From positions 62,001-126,000 of the forward strand of contig NZ_JPYO01000043.1 in the NCBI RefSeq assembly GCF_000757485.1: DNA of 64,000 nucleotides. The letters are read 5' to 3'. The number at the start of each line of letters is the position of its first letter. Position 1 is the stretch's first letter. A program made the translations under genes and the position numbers. Shown here one piece after another: positions 1 to 8,029 of the stretch. A model generated the notes under the pieces. That model ran no database searches, was not told where the DNA came from, and saw only the letters and a program-made list of their open reading frames with translations. This DNA comes from Achromobacter sp. RTa (GTDB taxonomy: Bacteria > Pseudomonadota > Gammaproteobacteria > Burkholderiales > Burkholderiaceae_B).

Positions 1-200
1 GCGGTGAGCAGGGCGGCCAGCACCGAACCCAGCACCATCGAGTCCCACATGCGGGGAGGCCCGACGCGGAACTGGATGGTGTCGAAGACCAGGCCGGCCG
101 TGATGCCGGCGACGACGGCCGCCTTCCAGCCTTGCAGCGGGGCAAGCCTGAGCATCAGCAAGGTGAAGGCCACCATTGCCCAAAGTATGGGCTCAAGCAT
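1..200 (-). CDS. Partial integral membrane protein (C-terminus outside window)
   Basis: An open minus-strand frame begins with ATG at 200 and runs off the window edge, so only about 66 N-terminal residues are visible. They are strongly hydrophobic: one membrane segment at about residues 4-20, then a polar turn with a PPRMWDSM stretch, then the start of another segment. This looks like a small inner-membrane protein, but the family cannot be named from this fragment. The ribosome binding site is weak, so the start is provisional. Confidence 0.55.
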   Translation of the reverse strand, partial: MLEPILWAMVAFTLLMLRLAPLQGWKAAVVAGITAGLVFDTIQFRVGPPRMWDSMVLGSVLAALLT

Positions 201-329
201 CTGGCCAAAAAGGTGATCAAGCAGAGGAAACTCCCTGTGGCATTGCGCGCAGACGAGTTTTTACTGCTTTCTTCCGGCAATTGCGAGACGCCCCGCTCAC
301 CCGCGGGCGGGGCATGGCCCATGCCGGGG

Positions 330-1343
330 CTAGAACCCCTCCAGTACCACCTTGCCCCGTGCCTTGCCGCTTTCGATGAAGGCGTGGGCGCGGCGCAGGT
401 TCTCCGCGTTGATACGGCCATAATGCTCGCCCAGCGTGGTGCGCAACGTTCCCGCGTCGATCAGCCGGGCCGCCTGGTTGAGCAACTCGTGCTGGGCGAT
501 CATGTCTGGCGTATCGTGCAGAGGGCGCGCGAACATGAATTCCCAGTGCAGCGACGCCGATTTGGACTTGAGCAGGCGCACGTCGATGGCGGCGGGGTCG
601 TCGATCAGCGCGACCTTGCCTTGCGGCGCGATCGCTTCGGCGATCTGCGGGAAGTGCGCGTCGGTGTGGGTCAGCGCGGCGATGTCGCTGACATGATCGA
701 AGCCGATGCGCTTGAGCTCGCCGGCCAATGGCTTGGCGTGGTCGATGACGTGATGCGCGCCCAGTTCGCGCACCCAGGCTTGCGTCTCCGGACGGGACGC
801 GGTGCCGATCACCGTCAAGCCCGTCAGTTGGCGGGCCAGTTGCACAAGAATGGAACCCACGCCGCCGGCCGCGCCGATGACGAGCAGGCTGCGTTGGCTG
901 GGGGCGCGGTTGTCCAGCACCCGCAGCCGGTCGAAGAGCAATTCCCAGGCGGTGATGGTGGTCAGAGGCAGCGCGGCGGCCTGGGCGAAGTCCAGGCTGG
1001 CGGGCATCCTGCCCACGATGCGTTCGTCGACGGCATGCAGTTCGCTGTTGGCGCCCGGGCGATTCAGCGCGCCCGCGTACCAGACCCGGTCGCCGGGCTT
1101 GAACAGGCTGGTCTTGGCGCCCACGGCGCGCACGACGCCGGCGGCGTCCCAGCCGATGATCTCCGGCTGGCCGTCCTTGGGCTTGCGGTTGGCGCGGATC
1201 TTCACGTCCACGGGATTGACGGAGATGGCGCGGACTTCGACCAGCAGGTCGCGCTCGCCCGGCACGGGGTCGGCGGCGGTTATGTCCTGCAGGGCCTCGG
1301 GGTGTTCGGCGGGCAGGTTCTTGAAATAGGCGATGGCTTTCAT
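330..1343 (-). CDS. MDR-superfamily NADPH:quinone reductase / alcohol dehydrogenase-like
   Basis: This 337-residue protein is a medium-chain dehydrogenase/reductase of the quinone-reductase-like branch and probably reduces small electrophilic carbonyls or quinones with NADPH in the cytoplasm. The N-terminal GroES-like fold (about 1-125) has the SVNPVD and GWDAAGVV motifs. A Rossmann core follows, with the VIGAAGGVGSI nucleotide loop near residue 155. The cysteine/histidine zinc ligands of true zinc alcohol dehydrogenases are absent, as is usual in this subfamily. It lies 20 bp downstream of an SDR gene on the same strand, so the two probably form an operon opposite a LysR regulator. The physiological substrate is unknown. 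Confidence 0.88.
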   Translation of the reverse strand: MKAIAYFKNLPAEHPEALQDITAADPVPGERDLLVEVRAISVNPVDVKIRANRKPKDGQPEIIGWDAAGVVRAVGAKTSLFKPGDRVWYAGALNRPGANSELHAVDERIVGRMPASLDFAQAAALPLTTITAWELLFDRLRVLDNRAPSQRSLLVIGAAGGVGSILVQLARQLTGLTVIGTASRPETQAWVRELGAHHVIDHAKPLAGELKRIGFDHVSDIAALTHTDAHFPQIAEAIAPQGKVALIDDPAAIDVRLLKSKSASLHWEFMFARPLHDTPDMIAQHELLNQAARLIDAGTLRTTLGEHYGRINAENLRRAHAFIESGKARGKVVLEGF

Positions 1344-1363
1344 GGATGGTGCTCGGATCGGGA

Positions 1364-2158
1364 TCAGATGATGGAGCGGACGACACCGCCGTCCACGCGC
1401 AACGCGGCGCCGTTGGTGGCGGAGGCCTGCGTCGAACTGGCGTAGACGACCATGTTGGCCACTTCCTCCACAGTGGCCAGGCGGCGCAGCAGCGAAGTGG
1501 GGCGGTGCTGGGCGATGAAGTCGCGTTCCATGTCGTCCTGCGTGACTCCCTGTTCCTTCGCCATTTCGGCAAAGAAATCCGCAACGCCCTCGGAGCGCGT
1601 GGGCCCGGGCAGCACGGCGTTGACCGTGACGCCCGTGCCGGCGGTCAGTTCCGCCAGCCCGCGCGACACGCCCAGCATTGCCGTCTTGCTGACACCGTAA
1701 TGGATCATTTCGGCGGGAATCTGCACAGCCGATTCACTGGAAATGAACACGATGCGGCCCCAGCCTGCGGCCAGCATGCGCGGCAGGTAATAGCGCGACA
1801 GACGCACGCCGCTCATGAGATTCACGTCCAGCATGTACTGCCAGTCGTCGTCGGTGATTTCCGTGAAGGACTTGGGCGCGAAGTAGCCGGCGTTGTTGAT
1901 CAGGATGTCCACGTCGGGATGCGCGGCCGAGATCGAGGCCGCGCCGTCGGCGGTGGCGAGGTCGGCCTGGACGGTGCCCAGCTGGGCCGAGGGTAGCCGC
2001 TTGGCGATGGTCTCCGCGGCCTGCGCGAGCTTGTCGCCGTTGCGGCCGTGCAGGACGACCTGCGCGCCGGCCTGGGCCAGGCCAAAGGCGATCGCCAGTC
2101 CGATGCCGCCGGACGATCCGGTGACCAAGGCTTTCTTGCCGTTGAGTTCGATGTTCAT
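1364..2158 (-). CDS. SDR family NAD(P)-dependent oxidoreductase
   Basis: This 264-residue classical short-chain dehydrogenase/reductase is likely cytoplasmic. The cofactor loop TGSSGGIG lies near residues 14-21. NNAG follows around residue 90, and the catalytic Ser with YxxxK is seen in the ISSESAV and YGVSK motifs. The sequence VDGGV near the C-terminus is also typical. It is the first gene of a probable two-gene unit with the downstream MDR reductase and is divergent from a LysR-type gene that probably controls it. The substrate cannot be read from the sequence. The start at ATG 2158 is preceded by an AAGGAG-like site. Confidence 0.9.
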   Translation of the reverse strand: MNIELNGKKALVTGSSGGIGLAIAFGLAQAGAQVVLHGRNGDKLAQAAETIAKRLPSAQLGTVQADLATADGAASISAAHPDVDILINNAGYFAPKSFTEITDDDWQYMLDVNLMSGVRLSRYYLPRMLAAGWGRIVFISSESAVQIPAEMIHYGVSKTAMLGVSRGLAELTAGTGVTVNAVLPGPTRSEGVADFFAEMAKEQGVTQDDMERDFIAQHRPTSLLRRLATVEEVANMVVYASSTQASATNGAALRVDGGVVRSII

Positions 2159-2239
2159 GGATAGACTCCTTGTATGTCGGGAACAAGAGCATGATTACCC
2201 AGTCCGTGGCGATGAAAAACCGGCTAGCATCGCAGTCAG

Positions 2240-2258
2240 TTTCAAACATTCGTTGAAA
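2240..2258. promoter_or_regulatory. Candidate LysR-type operator (TTTCAA-N7-TTGAAA)
   Basis: A 6-7-6 inverted repeat TTTCAA-N7-TTGAAA lies between the divergent SDR and LysR genes and ends 12 bp before the LysR start. It contains the T-N11-A core expected for LysR-type regulators. That it is the binding site of the adjacent regulator is inference from position and symmetry. Confidence 0.45.
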
Positions 2259-2270
2259 ATGAGGGCGGCC

Positions 2271-3176
2271 ATGGTGCGCTTCGAGGACCTCAGGATCTTT
2301 CTGGCCGCGGCGGACCAGGGAAGTTTTTCAGCCGCTGCGCGCGAACTGGACCTGACGCCGGCGGCAGCCAGCGCGGCGCTCAAGCGACTGGAGCTGGCCC
2401 TGGAAGCCCGCTTGTTCGTGCGGTCGACCCGCAGCCTGAGGCTGACGGGCGATGGCGAGCGCTACCTCGAGTACGCCCGCACGGCCATTTCGACGCTGGA
2501 AGCGGGCAAGAACGCCGTGGCGCGCAGCAAGACGGATATCTCGGGCACCCTGTCCGTGTCGATTCCGTCGGACCTGGGCAGGCACGTGCTGCTGCCCTGG
2601 CTCGATGAGTTCCAGCAACAGCATCCGCGCGTCAGTTTCCAGGTGCGCATCAGCGACCGCCTCGCCGATCTGTACCGCCAGCCGGTCGACCTGGCGGTGC
2701 GCTACGGCACGCCGACGGACTCGGGGCTGGTTGCCCTGCCGCTGGCCGAACGGAACCGCCGCGTGGTCTGCGCCTCGCCGGCGTACTTCGCACGGCATGG
2801 CATGCCGCAGGCGCCCGCCGACCTGCGCCGCCACAACTGCCTGTCGTTCGTGCTGGGCGAAACGCTGCACGACCGCTGGACTTTTCTGCGAGCCGACGGC
2901 TCCACGCTGACGGTGCCGGTCAAGGGCGACCGCGTGGGCGACGACGGCGAGATCGTCCGGCGCTGGGCGCTGGCCGGCCACGGCGTGGCCTACAAGTCGC
3001 GCTATGACGTGCTGTCCGACCTGCGGGCAGGGCGGCTCGTCGAGGCCCTGGGCGATTACGACAGCGAACCGTCGCCGCTGTACCTGCTTTGCGTGCACCG
3101 CATGCTGTTGTCGCCGGCGGTCCGGCGCCTGCGCGAATTCCTGCAGGAGCGCTTCAGGCAGTTCGAGGCGGGCTAG
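2271..3176 (+). CDS. LysR-family transcriptional regulator
   Basis: This 301-residue LysR regulator has an N-terminal winged helix-turn-helix (about 1-60; DLRIFLAAADQGSFSAAARE is the typical signature) and a periplasmic-binding-like effector domain from about residue 88. ATG 2271 was chosen because GAGGG lies just upstream. An in-frame ATG at 2259 would add four residues but has no ribosome binding site. It sits divergently to the SDR/MDR pair, which it probably regulates. The effector is unknown. Confidence 0.9.
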   Translation: MVRFEDLRIFLAAADQGSFSAAARELDLTPAAASAALKRLELALEARLFVRSTRSLRLTGDGERYLEYARTAISTLEAGKNAVARSKTDISGTLSVSIPSDLGRHVLLPWLDEFQQQHPRVSFQVRISDRLADLYRQPVDLAVRYGTPTDSGLVALPLAERNRRVVCASPAYFARHGMPQAPADLRRHNCLSFVLGETLHDRWTFLRADGSTLTVPVKGDRVGDDGEIVRRWALAGHGVAYKSRYDVLSDLRAGRLVEALGDYDSEPSPLYLLCVHRMLLSPAVRRLREFLQERFRQFEAG

Positions 3177-3194
3177 GACCGGCCGGGTATGGGC

Positions 3195-3701
3195 TCAGTG
3201 GTGCGCATGGCTGGCCCGGTTGGCCGCGCGCGTGCGGGCCGCTTTTTTGGCGGCGGCGGAACGGCCGGCCGCGCCCTTGGTGGCGGCGCCCTTCTTGGCC
3301 GCGGCCGAGCGGGCCGCCGCGCTGCGCTTGGCTGCGGACGAGCTGGCGTGGCGCGACAGCGCGGAGCGCGACGCGGGCTTGGCGCTTTCGCGCTTCAGCG
3401 CAGTGGTGGTGGAGCGGGCGCGAGTGGTGGACTTCGCATGTCCATCGCCAGCCGCGCGGCTGTCCTGCGCGGCCTTGCGCTTGGTGGCCGCGCTTGCCTT
3501 CTTGGGAGCGGGCAGCGCGACGCCGGCGCGGCGGGCCTTGGACAGGCCTATCGCAATGGCCTGCTTGGTGGACCGCACGCCGTGCTTGCCTTCGCGCACG
3601 TGTTCGATTTCCTCTCGCACGAACTCTCCGGCCTGCGTGGACGCGGATTTTCCTTTACGTTTATCGCGCGCCGCTCTTTCCAGGGTTTTTCGTTCAGGCA
3701 T
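3195..3701 (-). CDS. DUF6496 protein with histone H1-like Lys/Ala-rich tail
   Basis: This 168-residue, very basic protein starts at ATG 3701 behind a strong AAGGAGGTG ribosome binding site; an upstream GTG start has none. Residues 1-65 form the conserved part (MPERKTLERAARD, QAGEFVREEIEHVREGKHG, a Ser-Thr-Lys-Gln stretch), matching small bacterial DUF6496 proteins. The last 90 residues are low-complexity Ala/Lys/Arg/Ser with repeated AAKK and ATKG units, like the C-terminal tail of histone H1 and Bordetella BpH1. The tail suggests DNA binding; the domain itself has no assigned role. It is convergent with the LysR gene. Confidence 0.75.
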   Translation of the reverse strand: MPERKTLERAARDKRKGKSASTQAGEFVREEIEHVREGKHGVRSTKQAIAIGLSKARRAGVALPAPKKASAATKRKAAQDSRAAGDGHAKSTTRARSTTTALKRESAKPASRSALSRHASSSAAKRSAAARSAAAKKGAATKGAAGRSAAAKKAARTRAANRASHAHH

Positions 3702-3891
3702 GACGACACCTCCTTGCTTGCGTTGCGGAAACCAGTGCCGCTCGCGCCGAGCCCGGCGCGACGGAACTCGTAACACCACTCTAGCGCCGTGAGCGTATGC
3801 TGTGTGTTCGAATGGATTGCCGGTCGTAAGCGCCGGAACATCGCCGCCAGGCCGCCGATTCACGACTCACCCCCCTTTGCGGAGACGAGCT

Positions 3892-4107
3892 ATGTCGAAT
3901 CATGTCTACAAGCAAATCGACTTGGTGGGCTCATCCACCAAATCCACCGATGACGCCATCTCGCAAGCCATCGAGCGAGCATCCGAAACGCTGCGCAACC
4001 TGGATTGGTTCGAGGTCACGGAAGTGCGTGGCCATATCAAGGACGGCAAGGTGGCGTACTGGCAGGTCGGCTTGAAAATCGGCATGCGCCTGGAGGGAAA
4101 CAGCTGA
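3892..4107 (+). CDS. Dodecin family flavin-binding protein
   Basis: This 71-residue protein matches dodecins, small proteins that assemble into hollow dodecamers and store or quench flavins. The visible hallmarks are the VYKQIDLVGSS start, the DAISQAIERASET helix, the DWFEV strand containing the flavin-stacking Trp, and the final KIGMRLE strand. Its length equals the usual 65-75 residues. ATG 3892 follows GGAGA by a normal distance. It is divergent from the H1-like gene. Dodecins are usually growth-phase or stress associated; no regulatory site is recognisable here. Confidence 0.9.
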   Translation: MSNHVYKQIDLVGSSTKSTDDAISQAIERASETLRNLDWFEVTEVRGHIKDGKVAYWQVGLKIGMRLEGNS

Positions 4108-4179
4108 TTGCGCTGCTTCTTTCTTGAGCACGGCTTCCAAGTGATTGTCGGATAAGGGCTTTTTCAGCTTGTTATCGGA

Positions 4180-4682
4180 CTGTTCATAGGTTTGTCCACA
4201 CTCGATGGGGACAAGCGGGGTCCGGTGTCGGCTCCCATCAGGCAGCGCCGCGCGCCGTGGGTCCGGCGGGCGGCGCTGCGCGTTTCTTGCCCGCCGCCTT
4301 CAAGCCCTTGGTCCATAAGGATTTTTGCGGACTTCCCGCAGGCTGTCCTCAGGCTTATCCACATTTCCCGGGGACAACCGGCATGCCGTCTCGCGGTATT
4401 TGAGCCTTTCTTGACCACCCCTTGCAGGCCCTTGATACGCAAGGGGAATCCCGACCTGCCCTCATACTGTCCTCATGCTTTTCCACAGAACGCGGGGACA
4501 AATCCACACAGGCGCCGAAGGCGCGGCAAGCCGCCAGGGATTGAGTGGATAAGTTAGCTAAAAATCATCCAAAAGCAGGATTGCGCATTTTTTGAGCGGT
4601 TCATGCAAGTGCTTGGCTGGGCAGGGAATTTTGCTTCTGCCCCAAGGCTGTCCTCAGCGTTCTCCACAGTTGAAGGGGATAA
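4180..4682 (+). repeat. Four same-direction 35-bp units with DnaA-box-like cores
   Basis: Four 35-bp units occur at 4180-4214, 4343-4377, 4467-4501 and 4648-4682, all in one orientation. The pattern is CTGTCCTCA, three variable bases, TTnTCCACA, six variable bases, GGGGACAA. The third block reads TTGTCCACA, TTATCCACA (a perfect DnaA box), TTTTCCACA and TTCTCCACA. The outer TGTCC and GGACA are inverted repeats in the better copies. An opposite-strand near-box, TTATCCACT, lies at 4544-4552, and an A/T-rich stretch follows at about 4550-4593. No dnaA, dnaN, mnmG, parAB or rpmH gene is nearby, so this is not obviously oriC. A DnaA-titrating or replication-control locus is possible. The function is inferred; the repeat pattern is directly visible. 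Confidence 0.75.
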
Positions 4683-4692
4683 GTGTGGGCCC

Positions 4693-4783
4693 CCACGCTG
4701 CGCCCGCTTCGCGGGCTTGCTGCCCCCCGCGGGGGCTGGCCCGCCTTGGGGCGGCCCGGCGGCGGGCCGGCTATTTTTTTGGA
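4693..4783. repeat. GC-rich palindromic element, copy 1
   Basis: A roughly 90-bp element is made of nested GC-rich hairpins (GCCCGC/GCGGGC, CCCCCGC/GCGGGGG, GGCCCGGC/GCGGGCC) ending in a T-run. It is repeated almost perfectly 20 bp further on. Both copies cover no credible gene. It resembles the intergenic REP-type elements common in Alcaligenaceae. The T-run may give it terminator activity on the plus strand. Confidence 0.75.
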
Positions 4784-4803
4784 GCGTATGGGTTTCTGGG
4801 GTT

Positions 4804-4893
4804 CCACGCTGCGCCCGCTTCGCGGGCTTGCTGCCCCCCGCGGGGGCTGGCCCGTCTTGGGGCGGCCCGGCGGCGGGCCGGCTATTTTTTGGA
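4804..4893. repeat. GC-rich palindromic element, copy 2
   Basis: This is a near-identical direct duplicate of the element at 4693-4783, differing by one C/T change and one T in the terminal run. A third, shorter relative of its first hairpin lies between nosR and nosZ at 23151-23175. Confidence 0.75.
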
Positions 4894-4959
4894 GGTTGCC
4901 CTGAGCCAATGGCGTGCCGCGAGTGTGCACGCCGCAGGTCGGTGCCCGCCCGCCGCGGT

Positions 4960-4990
4960 AAAAAAAGCCCCCCGAACGTATCGGGGGGCT
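4960..4990 (-). terminator. Rho-independent terminator of the FMN reductase gene
   Basis: Read on the minus strand, an AGCCCCCCG stem with matching CGGGGGGCT is followed by seven T residues. It lies 70 bp downstream of the reductase stop codon. Confidence 0.85.
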
Positions 4991-5060
4991 GGATCGCCTG
5001 GAGGTAGGGCAGGCGATCTCTGCCGGCCGGAGCGGGGCTCCTGGACGGCAGCGGCGGCGA

Positions 5061-5615
5061 TCAGGTGTTGAACTTCTTGATCCAATCCACGTAGCGGTCG
5101 ACCCAGCCTTGCAGGAACTTGCGCGTGCCTTCGTTGGTGATGTTGTACTGGTCGTCGATGAGGCCTTCGGTGAACTGCAGGAACACTTCCGGCGTGGTCA
5201 GGACGTTGGCCCCTTCCGCGGCCAGGATGTTGCGCAGATGCTGCTGCATCATCGCGGTGCCCGCGGCGCTGGGCGAGGTGCCGACGATGCCGGCCGTCTT
5301 GCCCGTCCAGGAGTTCTGGCCCCACGGGCGCGAGCCCCAGTCGATGGCGTTCTTGAGCGCGGCAGGCAGGGAGCGGTTGTGCTCGGGCGACACGAACAGG
5401 ATGCCCTGGGCGTCCGCGATCTGCTGCTTGAGCTTGGCGGCAGGAGCAGGCAGGTTGTTTTCGTTGTCCTGGTTGTACAGCGGCACGTCGCCCAGGCTGA
5501 CATACTCGAACTTGAATTCCGCGGGCACCAGTTTTTCCAGTGCGCGGGCCAGCCGCAGATTGAATGAGGCGGCGCGCAGGCTTCCGACGAAAACAGCGAT
5601 CTTGTAGGTGCTCAT
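5061..5615 (-). CDS. NADPH-dependent FMN reductase (NQO1/ChrR-like flavoprotein)
   Basis: This 184-residue flavodoxin-like oxidoreductase uses NAD(P)H to reduce FMN, quinones or, in related proteins, chromate. The phosphate-binding loop GSLRAASFN is near residues 11-19, and the family motif SPEHNRSLPAALKNAIDW is in the middle. ATG 5615 (MSTYK) was chosen because GGAG lies upstream; a longer reading frame to 5678 lacks a site and conservation. Its own terminator follows, so it is probably monocistronic. The natural substrate is not determined by sequence. Confidence 0.88.
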   Translation of the reverse strand: MSTYKIAVFVGSLRAASFNLRLARALEKLVPAEFKFEYVSLGDVPLYNQDNENNLPAPAAKLKQQIADAQGILFVSPEHNRSLPAALKNAIDWGSRPWGQNSWTGKTAGIVGTSPSAAGTAMMQQHLRNILAAEGANVLTTPEVFLQFTEGLIDDQYNITNEGTRKFLQGWVDRYVDWIKKFNT

Positions 5616-5898
5616 GAGGCGCATGCTCCAAGCGGGAATGGGAACGCCCAGTGTAGACCTGTCCGCACGCGGGCTCAATGCGGATCGCGCATATGGTTAT
5701 TCAGCCAAATGACGAGCAGATGTCCGCGCCGTGCGGGTCCATCCGTTGCACCGCGGCGGTGCCTGGCGCAGGCGGCCTTCACCATGTTGGGGCGCAATGC
5801 CGCGCCGCCGGCGCCGCGCCGCGCCGGGCGGCGCGGCTGGCACGCCGCTTGCTTTCCGGGTAGGGCATAACACGCTGCACGCTGCCCAGGAGTACGCC

Positions 5899-6441
5899 AT
5901 GTCCAGTTCTTCCGTTTCCGCCCCGGTCACCATGTTGGTCACTCGGCATATCGCGCCCGAGCGCTATGGCGATTTCCTGTCGTGGATGCGCCAGGGAGAG
6001 ATTCTTGCCGCCGGATTTCCCGGCTTTCTCGGGTCGGGCGTGCTGCAGCCGCCGGAAGGCGGGGATCAATACCAGATCGTGCTGCGCTTCGCCGACGAGC
6101 CCAGCCTGGGGCGCTGGGAGAACTCGCTGCCGCGCCGCATGTGGCTGGAGCGCGGCGCCGCGCTTGTGCGCGCCAGCCATGCCCGCCGCGCCAGCGGCAC
6201 CGATGGTTGGTTCGCGCCCGCCTCCAGCGCGCCTCCGCGTTGGAAGCAGGCGATCGCCATCTGGCTGGCCTATTTCCCGGTGCTGCTCGTATTCTCCATC
6301 CTTGCGAGCGAACACCTGAGCGTCCTGCCCGTGTTCTGGCGCGTCCTCGTCACCAGCCTGGCCCTGACGCCGGTCATGGTGTTTGTCTGCATTCCCACCG
6401 TTTCGCGCGTCTTGCGGCGCTGGCTGCACGCGGCGGCCTGA
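5899..6441 (+). CDS. ABM-domain (antibiotic biosynthesis monooxygenase-like) membrane protein
   Basis: This 180-residue protein has an N-terminal ferredoxin-like ABM fold (about 8-100; VTMLVTRHIAPERYGDFLSW, then GFLGSGVL and YQIVLRFAD) and two C-terminal membrane segments (about 117-137 and 146-166). Proteins of this shape are annotated as ABM superfamily enzymes, but no reaction is established for the membrane-anchored group. CAGGAG precedes ATG 5899. It stands alone between the reductase and the imelysin operon. Confidence 0.75.
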   Translation: MSSSSVSAPVTMLVTRHIAPERYGDFLSWMRQGEILAAGFPGFLGSGVLQPPEGGDQYQIVLRFADEPSLGRWENSLPRRMWLERGAALVRASHARRASGTDGWFAPASSAPPRWKQAIAIWLAYFPVLLVFSILASEHLSVLPVFWRVLVTSLALTPVMVFVCIPTVSRVLRRWLHAAA

Positions 6442-6609
6442 ACGGGCGCGGGCACCGGGGGAAAGCGGAAGCCAGGCTGGCCCAGCTTCTGCGTCAGGAC
6501 GCGGGTGACGCTGCAGATGAGGGTGTGGACGACGCCCGAGGGCGCGCACCAGCAGTCGGCGCGTCCTTATCGGACCTTGGGGTAAACCGGTCTGAACATT
6601 CAAAAAAAT

Positions 6610-6658
6610 GTCAGGTATCTGACTTAATTCTGAACACCAAACGAAAATTGTTTACACT
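6610..6658 (+). promoter_or_regulatory. Probable promoter region of the imelysin operon
   Basis: The 289-bp gap before the first imelysin gene becomes A/T-rich at 6595-6675. A weak promoter TGAACA (6631-6636), 16 bp, TACACT (6653-6658) can be proposed. A perfect 5-bp-arm inverted repeat GTCAG-GTAT-CTGAC lies at 6610-6623. The octamer TCTGAACA occurs twice. Related clusters are Fur-controlled, but no convincing Fur box is seen. The rest of the gap shows no gene. Confidence 0.35.
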
Positions 6659-6730
6659 CTCATCCTCAAAATTCAAGGATGAGCGGGCCGCCGCGGGGGC
6701 GGGCCCCGTTCCTGTTACGGGAGAAAGTCG

Positions 6731-8029
6731 ATGCGCAAGTTGCTATTGGGAGCGGCGCTGGCCGCCGCGGTGTTCGGAGGGACGGCCCAGGCCGCCGTCG
6801 AACCCAAGGCCGTGGTCGCCACGTATTCGGATCTGGCGCTGGCCGGCTACGAAGATTCGCTGGCTTCCGCCAAGGCGCTGCGCAACGCCATCGACGCGCT
6901 GATCGCCAAGCCCAGCGCCGACACGCTGAAGGCCGCGCGCGAGGCCTGGCTGGCCGCTCGCGTGCCGTACCAGCAGACGGAAGCCTATCGCTTCGGCAAC
7001 CCCATCGTCGACGATTGGGAAGGCCGCGTGAACGCATGGCCGCTGGACGAGGGCCTGATCGACTACGTGGACGCCTCCTACGGCACCGAGAACGACGAAA
7101 ACGCCTATTACGCGGTCAACGTCATCGCCAACTCCAAGATTTCGGTCGGCGGCAAGACGGTCGATGTCAGCAAGATCACCCCGCAGCTGCTGTCCGAAGT
7201 GCTGCACGAGGCCGACGGCAACGAGGCCAACGTGGCCACGGGCTACCACGCCATCGAATTCCTGCTGTGGGGCCAGGACCTGAACGGCACCGGCGCCGCG
7301 CCGGCCGACCGCAAGGGCTCGCCGCAAGAGCGCCACTCGGGCAACCGCCCGCACACGGACTTCGACCCCAAGCAGTGCACGGGCGGCCATTGCGAGCGCC
7401 GCGTGGAATTCCTGAAGGCCGTGACCGACCTTCTGGTGGCGGACCTGGAAGAAATGGTCGGCAACTGGAAAAAGGAAGGCGCTGCGCGCAAGGCCGTCGA
7501 GGAAGATCCCAAGGCGGGCCTGATCGCGATGCTGACGGGGCTGGGCAGCCTGTCGTACGGCGAGCTGGCCGGCGAGCGCATGAAGCTGGGCCTGATGCTG
7601 CACGACCCCGAGGAAGAGCACGACTGCTTCTCCGACAACACGCACAACTCGCACTACTACGACCAGATCGGCATCCGCAACGTCTACCTGGGCTCCTACA
7701 CCCGCATCGACGGCAAGACGGTCTCGGGCGCCAGCCTGTCTGAACTGGTCAAGGCCAAGGACGCCAAGCTCGACGCCGAAGTGCGCGCCAAGCTGGACGC
7801 CACGGTCGCCGCCATGCAGGCCATGAAGACGCGCGCCGAAACGGTGGAAACCTACGACCAGATGATTGCGGACGGCAACAAGGAAGGCAATGCGGTGGTG
7901 CAGGCCGCCATCGACCGCCTGGTCGACCAGACGCGCAGCCTGGAGCGCGTGATCGCGCTGCTGGAACTGGGCAAGGTCGCCATCGAAGGTTCCGACAGCC
8001 TGGACAAACCCGACGCCGTATTCAAGTGA
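6731..8029 (+). CDS. Imelysin family iron-regulated periplasmic protein (peptidase M75 type)
   Basis: This 432-residue secreted imelysin has a Sec signal peptide (about 1-21, ending GGTAQA). The imelysin GxHxxE signature is present as GYHAIEFLLWGQD near residue 175, and the second hallmark FSDNTHNSHYYD is near residue 300. Imelysins are linked to iron uptake; the motif is thought to bind metal rather than cleave proteins. It heads a four-gene unit (imelysin, di-heme oxidoreductase, imelysin, DUF1513), the same order as an iron-starvation cluster known in Pseudomonas. The next gene starts within its stop codon. A periplasmic iron-handling role is inferred from context. Confidence 0.9.
   Translation: MRKLLLGAALAAAVFGGTAQAAVEPKAVVATYSDLALAGYEDSLASAKALRNAIDALIAKPSADTLKAAREAWLAARVPYQQTEAYRFGNPIVDDWEGRVNAWPLDEGLIDYVDASYGTENDENAYYAVNVIANSKISVGGKTVDVSKITPQLLSEVLHEADGNEANVATGYHAIEFLLWGQDLNGTGAAPADRKGSPQERHSGNRPHTDFDPKQCTGGHCERRVEFLKAVTDLLVADLEEMVGNWKKEGAARKAVEEDPKAGLIAMLTGLGSLSYGELAGERMKLGLMLHDPEEEHDCFSDNTHNSHYYDQIGIRNVYLGSYTRIDGKTVSGASLSELVKAKDAKLDAEVRAKLDATVAAMQAMKTRAETVETYDQMIADGNKEGNAVVQAAIDRLVDQTRSLERVIALLELGKVAIEGSDSLDKPDAVFK

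Noticed and set aside
4180..4682. Chromosomal replication origin (oriC)
   Set aside because: DnaA-like boxes are present, but none of the genes normally next to oriC are in the window, so only a DnaA-box cluster is claimed.
4592..5071. Open frames on both strands across the palindromic repeats
   Set aside because: They only translate the duplicated GC-rich hairpins, giving repeated peptides without ribosome binding sites.
6595..6730. Fur box upstream of the imelysin operon
   Set aside because: The A/T-rich stretch does not match the 19-bp Fur consensus over enough positions; iron control is known for the family but not visible here.
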